From a virus, in the IMG/VR virus record IMGVR_UViG_3300017917_003145, positions 1 through 34,733 of that record: a stretch of 34,733 nucleotides of DNA; one strand, 5' to 3'. A model generated the notes under the pieces. That model was not told the DNA's origin. It saw only the letters and a list, made by a program, of their open reading frames with translations, and did not search any database. Positions within the stretch are counted from its first letter, which is position 1; every line of letters begins with the position of its first letter. Below are positions 1 to 6,544 of the stretch, piece by piece. Position numbers and translations under genes: made by a program.

Positions 1-1162
1 CTTCTTCGCCCCACTCGCCAAACGGCATACCGTCAGTAAACATAATGAACTTTTTGGGTTCGATGTTTTCTGCTTTCATAAACTCCCAGTTAGCCATAAA
101 GTCAGTGCCGCCGCCGCCCATGGGTTCGTAGTTCATGATATCTTCAATGTTGTCACTAGTATAAGTCTTAACATTGTAGATTTCAGTATCAAAGCACCAC
201 AGCGTAATCTTGTATTCATCGAAGGCTTCCATAATACCTTTGATTTCGCTCAAGAATGCCTTGCTATCAGCTTCGCTAATACTACCCGATTGGTCCATAG
301 CAATACAGATATCAATCATGTCGCCGGGCTTGAGACCAGGCATGATAGCATCCATGTGCCAGCCCCGACGACTTGGGCGAGCCCAAGTGTAGTCGTTCTT
401 GATAACTGCGGTAATTTGTTGCTGTAGCAGTTCCTTCCAGCCAATAACCGGAGCAGTAAGATCTTTGAGCAGACGCTTAACACCCGACGGCAAGTTGCCG
501 GCACCTGCAGCCTGTGCAGCAGCAATAACTGCACCTTTGATCTCGTCACGGATTGCTTGTGCTTCTTCCTTGCTCAGTTTTGGACGACCGTTACCATCCT
601 TGCCATCACCTTCGCCATCGCTGCCGTCACCTTCTTCCAAGTGATCGTCCAGCAACATCTGTTCCAATTGATCAAGATTGATCTTGTCTGCGTTTTCGTA
701 CAAGTAATCGTACACTTCTTCGTACGATTGTCCTTTGAACTTGGCATCAAACAAGATAGGAACTACACTAATCTTTTCACCAATACGCTGTTCGACTAAG
801 TCTTGGTTAACGCAGTAGTCGGCAGCAATGTTACTTAGACGCGGTTGGCGATCACCTCGCCGTCCCATATGATCATACACCGCATGCAGGATCTCGTGAC
901 CCACTAGGAATTCGAGCTGCTTGAGAGGCATCTTGTTAACGAATTCGCTGTTATAATAAAACCTGCGACCGTCGGTAGCAGCGGTGCCGCACCACTCGTC
1001 GGCGTTGGTCAGTGTCATGCGGGTAGCCAACTGACCAAAGAACGGAGCCTTGAGCAGAAGGCCAATTCGAGCAGTGGTCAGTTTCTCACGAGCCGCCGCA
1101 TCCGTTTTAGGATCAGTTACGGTTACTACTTTTTCTTTATCAATTACAGTAGATTCTGCCAT
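1..1162 (-). CDS. VWA-like / HExxH metallopeptidase domain protein (DUF2201 type), 3' end cut off by window
   Basis: The 387 visible codons run off the left edge. The N-terminal half carries an HExxH zinc-peptidase signature (H89, E90, H93 in GHEILHAVYDH). An acidic Asp/Glu/Gly-rich linker follows, then a von Willebrand A domain with a MIDAS-type DQSGS, a GGGGTD threonine and a FTDG aspartate. This is the DUF2201 plus VWA architecture. Such proteins usually pair with a MoxR/CobS-type AAA+ ATPase, and one lies 0.4 kb upstream. The start at 1162 has an AAGGAGC ribosome site about 10 bases ahead and a consensus promoter. A chaperone or metal-insertion role is inferred from the family; the phage target is unknown. 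Confidence 0.85.
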   Translation of the reverse strand, partial: MAESTVIDKEKVVTVTDPKTDAAAREKLTTARIGLLLKAPFFGQLATRMTLTNADEWCGTAATDGRRFYYNSEFVNKMPLKQLEFLVGHEILHAVYDHMGRRGDRQPRLSNIAADYCVNQDLVEQRIGEKISVVPILFDAKFKGQSYEEVYDYLYENADKINLDQLEQMLLDDHLEEGDGSDGEGDGKDGNGRPKLSKEEAQAIRDEIKGAVIAAAQAAGAGNLPSGVKRLLKDLTAPVIGWKELLQQQITAVIKNDYTWARPSRRGWHMDAIMPGLKPGDMIDICIAMDQSGSISEADSKAFLSEIKGIMEAFDEYKITLWCFDTEIYNVKTYTSDNIEDIMNYEPMGGGGTDFMANWEFMKAENIEPKKFIMFTDGMPFGEWGEE

Positions 1163-1189
1163 GTGTATATGCTCCTTAACTATATCAAT

Positions 1190-1218
1190 ATTATAGCGCA
1201 AAATGGATTTATTGTCAA
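1190..1218 (-). promoter_or_regulatory. Consensus sigma-70 promoter for the VWA/metallopeptidase gene
   Basis: On the minus strand TTGACA (1218-1213) and TATAAT (1195-1190) are separated by exactly 17 bases, a perfect match to the bacterial housekeeping promoter. The start codon is about 28 bases downstream of the -10 box. The spacer contains CCATTTTGC, which recurs in the promoter at 3291-3319. Confidence 0.85.
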
Positions 1219-1535
1219 CGCCATTTTAGCAGTACATTTGATAACACGGTGTCGTTTTTCAAGTAAATGTACAAGTATTCTTTTTCGGGATCTATGTGCC
1301 AGCACCAAGGAGGATCAAATGCTTGATGTCCGTGGCAAGCCAAAGACACTTTGACGTAGAGGGTTCTTTCGCAACTTGGGCCGTACTGATCCACCATCCA
1401 AGTACGTAGCTGGTGAAAGAACCTAAATCTTTCCCCGGTATACGTCGGCAACCCGTTTTGAGTAATGTACAACCGATACTTCCACAAGTCGTGATCGGTA
1501 TGTCTACGGTCCAAGGGTTCGACAGTGAATTGCAT
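1215..1535 (-). CDS. Hypothetical protein, 106 aa
   Basis: I do not recognise the family. The protein is rich in aromatic and basic residues and has no membrane segment. The ATG at 1535 is preferred; an in-frame TTG at 1562 would add nine residues but would lie inside a terminator-like hairpin. The ATG sits immediately after the U-tract of that hairpin and no good ribosome site is visible, so expression would need read-through from the MoxR gene. Its 3' end overlaps the -35 box of the next promoter. The composition reads like a real protein, but support is moderate. Confidence 0.5.
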   Translation of the reverse strand: MQFTVEPLDRRHTDHDLWKYRLYITQNGLPTYTGERFRFFHQLRTWMVDQYGPSCERTLYVKVSLACHGHQAFDPPWCWHIDPEKEYLYIYLKNDTVLSNVLLKWR

Positions 1536-1574
1536 AAAAAATAAGGGGGTCTTACGGATCAAAGTCCTGCCCCC
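1536..1574 (-). terminator. Rho-independent-like terminator after the MoxR gene
   Basis: On the minus strand GGGGG (1574-1570) can pair with CCCCC (1549-1545), with a small inner GGA/TCC stem in the 20-base loop. The sequence TTATTTTTT follows directly. It lies 20 bases past the MoxR stop codon. It may be partial, because an ORF begins right after it. Confidence 0.55.
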
Positions 1575-1593
1575 GCCTCACACGCGATTAAAC

Positions 1594-2700
1594 TTACTTA
1601 GAACTACCTGCTGCTGCCAACACATACTTACCAAAGCGTTGATGGAACTCGTCAAAGCTTGGCATCTTGCCCGGTACCATGGGCAGGTTATAAGTAGTCA
1701 GAGCAACACGAGCACCCATAACAGTAACCTCAGTAGTGAAGTTATCCATCATAAAGCGCAGGAAGTTATCTGCCATCTTATGAAACTCGGCAATCTTGTC
1801 TTTGCCGTTTTTCTGATAGTAGTCCTGGAGCTCGTAACACATGCTCGTAGTCAGCGAATACATGGCCGAGATTTCTTTGGTCTTGAGCTCCTTGACCTTG
1901 CCCGCCAGGATGTCTTCGGGCTTGGGCAGCTGACCTGCAATCTTGCGATGTGCCATGAACTTGACCGCAGTACCTTCGCCAACACAGCCTGCAACCAGGT
2001 CAGTAAGCTCTTGGGCACTCATGCCTTCGTCGTAGCAGAACTCACTTGCAAACGACCACGAACGCGGAGTAGCGAACGAACGCGAGTTGCTACGCGGATC
2101 AAAGTCAAACATGTCGCTCTTGGCAAAACTCAGATAACCAACAACGTCCGGGTGAATCTTGTTCTTAACTGCCCAGTTCTGCCAAGAGTCAAAGTCAGTA
2201 CGCACCTCAAGGTGAACAAAACGGTTCGCCAGTGGGCTAGGCATACGATAAGTAACACCCTTGTCACTATCGCGGTTACCAGCAGCAACCATGACAACAT
2301 TGTCTGGCAGCACATACTTACCAATGCGTCGGTTCAGAATCAGCTGATATGCAGCAGCCTGAACAGCCGGCGCAGCCGAGTTCATCTCGTCTAGCAGTAG
2401 AACGATAATTGGGTACTGAGCAGCAAGTTCTGCGTCCGGCAAGTCAATTGGCGGAGCCCAGTCCATAAGACCTTTGTCTTTATTGAAGAACGGGATACCG
2501 CGCATGTCAGTGGGTTCCATCTGCGACAGACGCAGGTCAATCATATAACCACCAAGCTCTCGGGTGATGTCTGCGATAATCTCAGATTTGCCAATACCCG
2601 GCGGACCCCACAGGAACATGGGACGCTTGTGTTTGAACGAACGAAGAATACGGCTACGAGCTTCTTCGGGGGTAACGGTGCGAGTTTCGGTTACTGCCAT
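1594..2700 (-). CDS. MoxR/CobS-type AAA+ ATPase, 368 aa
   Basis: This is an ATP-driven remodelling enzyme. Walker A is GPPGIGKSE (residues 32-40) and Walker B is VLLLDEMNSA (D104, E105). A sensor-1-like VAAGNRDSDKG stretch follows, and then a helical lid. In the MoxR family such ATPases act with VWA-domain proteins on a shared substrate, as in RavA-ViaA and CobS-CobT. The VWA/HExxH gene lies downstream on the same strand, which fits that pairing. The start at 2700 has a strong AAGGAGA site. A terminator-like hairpin follows the gene, so the two partners may be transcribed separately. The substrate in the phage is unknown. Confidence 0.9.
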   Translation of the reverse strand: MAVTETRTVTPEEARSRILRSFKHKRPMFLWGPPGIGKSEIIADITRELGGYMIDLRLSQMEPTDMRGIPFFNKDKGLMDWAPPIDLPDAELAAQYPIIVLLLDEMNSAAPAVQAAAYQLILNRRIGKYVLPDNVVMVAAGNRDSDKGVTYRMPSPLANRFVHLEVRTDFDSWQNWAVKNKIHPDVVGYLSFAKSDMFDFDPRSNSRSFATPRSWSFASEFCYDEGMSAQELTDLVAGCVGEGTAVKFMAHRKIAGQLPKPEDILAGKVKELKTKEISAMYSLTTSMCYELQDYYQKNGKDKIAEFHKMADNFLRFMMDNFTTEVTVMGARVALTTYNLPMVPGKMPSFDEFHQRFGKYVLAAAGSSK

Positions 2701-2732
2701 TTAAATCTCCTTAATCAACGTGTGAAACAATA

Positions 2733-2738
2733 TTATAA
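2733..2738 (-). promoter_or_regulatory. Possible -10 box upstream of the MoxR gene
   Basis: A TATAAT hexamer in an AT-rich stretch lies about 33 bases before the MoxR start. No convincing -35 hexamer is present at 16-18 bases, where the hairpin arm at 2754-2762 lies. This is weaker than the neighbouring promoters. Confidence 0.35.
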
Positions 2739-2753
2739 TATAATTGCGAATAA

Positions 2754-2783
2754 GCGTCTGTCGTTTTTACGCAACAGACGCTC
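2754..2783 (-). terminator. Perfect 9-bp hairpin between the 156-aa gene and the MoxR gene
   Basis: AGCGTCTGT and ACAGACGCT form a perfect nine-base stem around a 12-base loop, five bases past the stop codon of the upstream gene. No U-tract follows on the minus strand (TATTCGC), so it may be an RNA-stabilising or processing hairpin and not a true intrinsic terminator. Confidence 0.45.
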
Positions 2784-2787
2784 ACTA

Positions 2788-3258
2788 TTAGAAGCAGACC
2801 TTACCAGCTTCGCGTTTGGCTTCAAGCTTGGCATCAACTTTGGCCAAGAATTTGTCCCACTTAGCTGAGTTACGCTTCCACTCAGCAAAGCTCACGGTGG
2901 GCATCAGACCGCTAGCTTCACGCTCGGCCATTGCAGCAGTCCATTCCGCTTTGAGAGCGTCATCACCGCCTTTTGCAGCGACCACCTTGGTGGTTTTGGT
3001 GCCTTTGACTTTGACCGTTGCAGTTTTAGCAACAGTTGCAGTTTTAGCAACACGAGTTGCTTTGCCAGCAGTTATGCCCTTTGTTGCAAGATAAGCAACA
3101 GCAGCTTCTTTGTCCATTGCCTCGGGCAGCTCGATCATGTTAACATCTGTGCAACCAAAACGCTCCAGTGCTTTGGCACGTTTAGCATCGTTAGCAAATT
3201 TGTAAACAGTAGCGCCTTTTTCGGTGCAAGTACCTGCGAAAGTGAACAGTTTAGACAT
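2788..3258 (-). CDS. Basic Ala/Lys/Thr-rich hypothetical protein, 156 aa
   Basis: Residues 1-60 look like a small folded domain (MSKLFTFAGTC start). A low-complexity linker follows with two copies of the hexapeptide AKTATV inside a run of Lys, Thr and Val. The C-terminal part is an amphipathic helical region rich in Trp, Ala and Lys. It has its own promoter (3291-3319) and a GAGGAGC ribosome site. The basic linker could bind nucleic acid, but that is inference. It lies upstream of the MoxR/VWA pair, is separated from them by a hairpin, and may or may not work with them. Confidence 0.75.
   Translation of the reverse strand: MSKLFTFAGTCTEKGATVYKFANDAKRAKALERFGCTDVNMIELPEAMDKEAAVAYLATKGITAGKATRVAKTATVAKTATVKVKGTKTTKVVAAKGGDDALKAEWTAAMAEREASGLMPTVSFAEWKRNSAKWDKFLAKVDAKLEAKREAGKVCF
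3017..3052. repeat. Two tandem 18-bp repeats inside the 156-aa gene
   Basis: The 18-base unit beginning GTTGCAGTTTTAGCAAC is repeated exactly, at 3017-3034 and 3035-3052, encoding the duplicated hexapeptide. Each unit is itself a small inverted repeat (GTTGC/GCAAC), close to the hairpin at 3331-3346. Confidence 0.85.
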
Positions 3259-3290
3259 GTAATACGCTCCTCATTAGTTACTGTACCACT

Positions 3291-3319
3291 ATTGTAGCAA
3301 AATGGCGAATTACGGTCTA
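3291..3319 (-). promoter_or_regulatory. Sigma-70-like promoter for the 156-aa gene
   Basis: On the minus strand TAGACC (3319-3314) and TACAAT (3296-3291) are separated by 17 bases. The start codon at 3258 is about 33 bases downstream, with a GAGGAGC ribosome site between. The spacer shares CCATTTTGC with the consensus promoter at 1190-1218. Confidence 0.6.
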
Positions 3320-3330
3320 CCAAAATTATC

Positions 3331-3346
3331 GTTGCTTTTTAGCAAC
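3331..3346 (-). terminator. Hairpin after the 121-aa gene (weak terminator candidate)
   Basis: GTTGCT and AGCAAC form a six-base stem around a four-base loop, about 15 bases past the stop codon at 3362. A second small CACC/GGTG hairpin lies just before it in the direction of transcription. Only a short T-run follows (ATAATTTTGG), so termination is uncertain. Confidence 0.35.
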
Positions 3347-3361
3347 ACCGTTTGGTGGTTG

Positions 3362-3727
3362 TTAAAGTTGCAAGTTATCCAAGTATTGCTGCAAGTTATC
3401 AGCATGCAATTTTAGCATGGTAGCTTCCTCGCTGCCCAGCAACAGTATCTCGTCCATTTTTTGTATATAATACGGACAAGTCAACAATCGGCTCATTTGC
3501 AGCAGAGTTCGGTTCCGTAAAGGTTCCGGTAGGTTACATTGGTAGACAGGAATTTTTGTAAATTTTTTAATATACTGAATTCCAGATTTGGATAAACGCA
3601 GGTTTGAAGAGTCGGTGTGATTCCACCACCATATCTTGATCACAGAAGGATATTCAAAAGCGTCCCGTCCCGAGGCTTGTAGAATCCCTTCTGTGTAAGA
3701 TTGTTGATTACGGGTAGATTTGGTCAC
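3362..3727 (-). CDS. Conserved-looking phage hypothetical protein, 121 aa
   Basis: I cannot name a family. The protein appears soluble, with a Trp-rich VIKIWWWNHTD segment near residues 30-40, a basic middle and a helical Leu-rich C-terminus. The start is GTG at 3727. It overlaps the 3' end of the broken gene at 3708-3994, the same tight overlap seen throughout the window, so the two were probably translationally coupled when the upstream gene was intact. Confidence 0.65.
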   Translation of the reverse strand: MTKSTRNQQSYTEGILQASGRDAFEYPSVIKIWWWNHTDSSNLRLSKSGIQYIKKFTKIPVYQCNLPEPLRNRTLLQMSRLLTCPYYIQKMDEILLLGSEEATMLKLHADNLQQYLDNLQL

Positions 3728-3994
3728 CTTGTTTCATCAAGACCACAGTGAATTTGTCAGTCTTAAACAATGTGTTAAGTTTTTTACAAAGATTAATAGC
3801 ATGCCCGCTATTGCTAAAGCTTACCTTTTTGTATTTTGGTCCTGGTTAAGCAACTACATATTTGAGCTTTTTAAATTAATTGGTTTATTATCATAGAAAA
3901 CTGCCCAAATTCCTTCGCTGCTTAGAACTTGATCACTCTTGTAGTTAGACTTATTAACGTGTTCTAACAATATTGTTGGTTTAGGTCTGGACAT
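3708..3994 (-). pseudogene. Small phage gene broken by a frameshift and a stop codon
   Basis: From the ATG at 3994 the frame codes for 46 residues (MSRPKPTILLEHVNKSNYK onward, then EGIWAVFYDNKPINLKSSNM) and stops. The following 47 codons, in another frame, read PGPKYKKVSFSNSGHAINLC onward to GDQIYP, ending at 3708 inside the next gene. Together they form one ordinary small phage protein of about 94 residues. Joining them needs one frame change near 3857 and reading past a TAA just before the Pro-Gly. Promoter-like and ribosome-site-like sequences are still present. It may be a decayed gene or a sequencing or assembly error. Confidence 0.7.
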
Positions 3995-4016
3995 TGCATG
4001 GTTTCCTTGAACTATG

Positions 4017-4024
4017 TATTTATG
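4017..4024 (-). promoter_or_regulatory. T4-late-type promoter-like octamer
   Basis: The minus strand reads CATAAATA, one base from the T4 late consensus TATAAATA, 22 bases ahead of the ATG at 3994 with a GGAA element between. T4-like phages drive late genes from such sites with a gp55-type sigma factor; that factor is not seen in this window. Confidence 0.35.
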
Positions 4025-4045
4025 CCGTAAACTGGGCAGTTTAAG

Positions 4046-4258
4046 TTAAAACCCGCCACCGTCTAAGCTTATTGCGGTTGGCGGTGGAGTGGGGGTCTCT
4101 GCAGACTGTGATTCTGCAATATTAGCAAGTAGATTGAAAATATCGGCATGCAAGTTTCTAGCTTCTTCTGCTGATAGTGCTAGTTGTTTGCTACCTGTTT
4201 GATTCATAATTTTAACTCGTTCGTTAAAATTTTTAATCGCTAAACTTAGTTTTTGCAT
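4046..4258 (-). CDS. Hypothetical protein, 70 aa
   Basis: A small helical protein beginning MQKLSLAIKNFNERVK, with a Pro-rich tail and a Gly-rich C-terminus (DGGGF). It overlaps the upstream gene by 13 bases. A conserved helical segment (residues 25-50, rich in Ala, Glu and Leu) suggests a small structural or adaptor protein. No known domain is recognised. Confidence 0.7.
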   Translation of the reverse strand: MQKLSLAIKNFNERVKIMNQTGSKQLALSAEEARNLHADIFNLLANIAESQSAETPTPPPTAISLDGGGF

Positions 4259-4719
4259 TTCAAATCCTTTAATCTGTTGCGCATTTCTTCTTTTGTTACA
4301 AAAGGCCCAAGGTACTCATATCTATTCACTGTAATGTTTTTTGGACAAAACGTTTCTGTCCATACGGAATTTAATTTAATCAAGTAATAGCCGGCACAAA
4401 ATAAACTTTTACTTTTAAGAGTTTTACTATAGATAGGTAGTTTTCGTTGAACATCCCATACTTGATTGTATGCCCGACCAACAACAGGATACCCATAAAC
4501 TGTTTTATTATTTTCTTTTTTGGGCTTTTCCTGTGAACTAAATTTTATATTGTATTTTTGTTTAAGATTTTTAACACTAGGAAAAAATTCTCGTTGTTCT
4601 TCATGTACATATGCATACCCACCATCGTCACGAGCTTGAATGGTAGCAACTTTATTCCCAGAATCTTCAACGACCCAGAATTTATTTTTAACAACTGGTT
4701 TAGCAATTAGTTCACTCAT
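4246..4719 (-). CDS. Conserved phage hypothetical protein, 157 aa
   Basis: The N-terminus (KFWVVEDSGNKVATIQARDD) looks like a small beta-rich domain. A YGYPVVGRAYNQVWDVQRKLP segment follows, and then a FCAGYYLIKLN and TFCPKNITVNRYEYLGPF region near the end. From memory the pattern resembles a hypothetical family common in aquatic T4-like phages, but I cannot assign a function. It overlaps the upstream gene by eight bases and the downstream gene by 13, within a run of co-directional small genes. Confidence 0.75.
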   Translation of the reverse strand: MSELIAKPVVKNKFWVVEDSGNKVATIQARDDGGYAYVHEEQREFFPSVKNLKQKYNIKFSSQEKPKKENNKTVYGYPVVGRAYNQVWDVQRKLPIYSKTLKSKSLFCAGYYLIKLNSVWTETFCPKNITVNRYEYLGPFVTKEEMRNRLKDLKCKN

Positions 4720-4969
4720 GTTTTTCTTTTAAAACTTTCATGGTAATGATTTTACCAATTTCCTGTCCAAGATCATGACCGTCGGGGATAACATACAGTT
4801 CCGATACTTGTCCCGGATGAGTGGCAATATCCATAATATATCCGCCGTTGGCACCGTGTATACTGATATTGATTTTTTGATTAGGAAATTTTTTATCGTA
4901 CATATATTGTCCAATATCAATGGTGGGAATCTGTCCGACTGTGGCAGCGTTCATGGTATAAGTGCTCAT
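4712..4969 (-). CDS. Hypothetical protein, 85 aa
   Basis: A small soluble protein with alternating hydrophobic residues and Gly turns (ISIHGANGGYIMDIATHPGQ), suggesting a compact beta fold. It overlaps both neighbours by a few bases (ATGA type), consistent with translational coupling. No family is recognised. Confidence 0.7.
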   Translation of the reverse strand: MSTYTMNAATVGQIPTIDIGQYMYDKKFPNQKINISIHGANGGYIMDIATHPGQVSELYVIPDGHDLGQEIGKIITMKVLKEKHE

Positions 4970-5241
4970 TGTTTCATTTGCTCCAGCATGATGGCCTGCG
5001 CTACTTGTTTGGCAAAATCTTCATCCTCGTGAATCATATACAATGTACCTTCGTTACGATCTAACTTATGATTGTAATTACGGCATTCGAGTATATGTCC
5101 GCCCACTGCTTTGTACAAAACAAAATTCAAACCATCTTGGCGCGGTGAAGTTCGATGGTCATCGCTGCTAACAAGCACAGCAGTCTCTTGCATACTGTCG
5201 TCGGTTAACCATTCGCGTATTTTTCTTTTTAGCCATTTCAT
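4966..5241 (-). CDS. Hypothetical protein, 91 aa
   Basis: The start at 5241 (MKWLKRKIREWL) is chosen over a longer upstream frame because it overlaps the preceding stop codon and has a GAGGAG ribosome site. The N-terminal amphipathic basic helix is followed by alpha/beta-like sequence (GLNFVLYKAVGGHILECRN) resembling the style of the 85-aa protein encoded next. The function is unknown. Confidence 0.7.
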   Translation of the reverse strand: MKWLKRKIREWLTDDSMQETAVLVSSDDHRTSPRQDGLNFVLYKAVGGHILECRNYNHKLDRNEGTLYMIHEDEDFAKQVAQAIMLEQMKQ

Positions 5242-5582
5242 TTGTGTTTCTCCTCTTCTTGACACAATGCTTTCATCATTTCAAACTTATCGTTTAATTC
5301 TTTTAAACCGGGGTGCCGAGCCATAAGTTCCGCTAGCTGCTTTTCTTCTTGCATCTTTTTACAGGCCCACTCTATTGCCTGTTTAGCATCGTGACCTAAA
5401 TCTATAGATGCAGTACTGCCTATTATTTGCCAACTTAATCCATCATATACTTCTATTCTTGCCATATTAGGATTATATCTAAGCTGGCCTGCGCTTAGTG
5501 CGCCCGGGCTCATCGACGGTGTATAAGTATTACCACCTTGGATGTTTATATGTGATGAGCCGCTGTATAAGTGTTGAATCAT
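5238..5582 (-). CDS. Conserved phage hypothetical protein, 114 aa
   Basis: It begins MIQHLYSGSSHINIQGG. A segment LRYNPNMARIEVYDGLSWQ resembles short repeats seen in phage virion and tail-fibre-associated proteins. The C-terminal half is helical and charged (AIEWACKKMQEEKQLAELMA). A virion role is possible but unproven. It overlaps both neighbouring genes by four bases. Confidence 0.7.
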   Translation of the reverse strand: MIQHLYSGSSHINIQGGNTYTPSMSPGALSAGQLRYNPNMARIEVYDGLSWQIIGSTASIDLGHDAKQAIEWACKKMQEEKQLAELMARHPGLKELNDKFEMMKALCQEEEKHK

Positions 5583-5953
5583 ATATATTCAGTTAATAAA
5601 ATAGATACTGTAAAGCCTATAAACAAATAGGTCAGAGCATGTACAAATTGATCAATACCGATCCACATCCAGAATTTATTTGAGTCACTATTCATTCTAA
5701 CAGTAATTCTACGATGCGCTAAATCAACAACATAGTGTATTGCGGCATCAATTACAGCAAGCATAACACATGCTTGCAAATTTAAGAAATGCATTAATAT
5801 CACATAGGTCAAAGCACCATGGAGACCGGCATGCTGCAACCCACCTAGTCTACCAAAGTGCCCTTTGTCTCTCAGCATACGATCGCTTTGCCAGCAAAAG
5901 TCTGCTAGAAAGTGTTTAAAGAATAGTAAGGCTAATACAAGCCAAGTGGTCAT
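5579..5953 (-). CDS. DUF3307-like integral membrane protein, 124 aa
   Basis: It has three to four hydrophobic helices, with conserved-type motifs KHFLADFCWQSDRML near residue 13, the HAGLHGALTY histidines near residue 41 and an AIHYVVDLAHRRI helix. The His/Asp pattern in membrane helices matches the DUF3307 family, whose biochemical role is unknown. It probably sits in the host inner membrane. It overlaps its neighbours by four bases on each side. Confidence 0.7.
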   Translation of the reverse strand: MTTWLVLALLFFKHFLADFCWQSDRMLRDKGHFGRLGGLQHAGLHGALTYVILMHFLNLQACVMLAVIDAAIHYVVDLAHRRITVRMNSDSNKFWMWIGIDQFVHALTYLFIGFTVSILLTEYI

Positions 5954-6186
5954 TCTGGCTCCTTAAAGTAATCCCAACCTTCACCACCCAAGGCCTTTTG
6001 TACTTCCCATTTAGCTGCTTCTTCTTTGCAATGCTTAGGCATGCCAACACTGCCGACTACTGCATCACAATAATTGCAGCGATAGCTGTGGCAGTTGCTT
6101 TCTTCGTCATAGTATGCCATACTACCGCAAGGTAAACTCATCCAATCCATACCAAACATAAGAGAAAAATCTACAGGTGCAGTCAT
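5950..6186 (-). CDS. Small Cys-rich hypothetical protein, 78 aa
   Basis: The start at 6186 (MTAPVDFSLMFG) uses an ATGA overlap with the upstream stop. A CHSYRCNYCDAVVG stretch and a later Cys/His pair (MPKHCKE) suggest a small zinc-ribbon-like knuckle, consistent with nucleic-acid or protein binding. No family is recognised. Confidence 0.65.
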   Translation of the reverse strand: MTAPVDFSLMFGMDWMSLPCGSMAYYDEESNCHSYRCNYCDAVVGSVGMPKHCKEEAAKWEVQKALGGEGWDYFKEPE

Positions 6187-6410
6187 TCTGACAATGCCTC
6201 CCATACAAGTTCACTGTCTTTAACATTGGCTACTACAGTAAGCCATCTTTTGTTTAATGCCTGCCGAATAATTAAAGCGATGTCGCTGGGACAATCGGCA
6301 GAAATTGTAAAACTAGCACGACCAGTGATCATGAACCCGTCAGAAATATAAAACTCTGGTTCATCTTGTCGAATAGGTCTGATAGTTGATTTGTGTGCAG
6401 TGTAAGTCAT
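6183..6410 (-). CDS. Hypothetical protein, 75 aa
   Basis: A short soluble protein (MTYTAHKSTIRPIRQDEPEF) with beta strands then a helix (SDIALIIRQALNKR). Both ends overlap neighbouring genes. No domain is recognised; support comes from its position in an overlapping gene string. Confidence 0.65.
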   Translation of the reverse strand: MTYTAHKSTIRPIRQDEPEFYISDGFMITGRASFTISADCPSDIALIIRQALNKRWLTVVANVKDSELVWEALSE

Positions 6411-6544
6411 TTAGATAATGCAATATAAATGAAAGATCCAATCAAACTACCAACAAGTCCGCCGAACCCTAAATATCGCCAACACACAGCAGTGACCATG
6501 GACTGAAATAAAATCCACAATTGCAAATTTGCAAAAGAAATCAT
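6407..6544 (-). CDS. Small membrane protein, 45 aa
   Basis: The frame begins MISFANLQLWILFQSM and ends FIYIALSK. It has ATGA-type overlaps with both the exonuclease gene upstream and the 75-aa gene downstream, which supports real translation. A hydrophobic Gly-rich stretch (LGFGGLVGSLIGSFIYIAL) would span a membrane once. The function is unknown. Confidence 0.65.
   Translation of the reverse strand: MISFANLQLWILFQSMVTAVCWRYLGFGGLVGSLIGSFIYIALSK

Noticed and set aside
1525-2394. A 289-residue plus-strand open frame
   Set aside because: It is the antisense of the MoxR gene, with low-complexity shadow composition and no ribosome site or recognisable domain.
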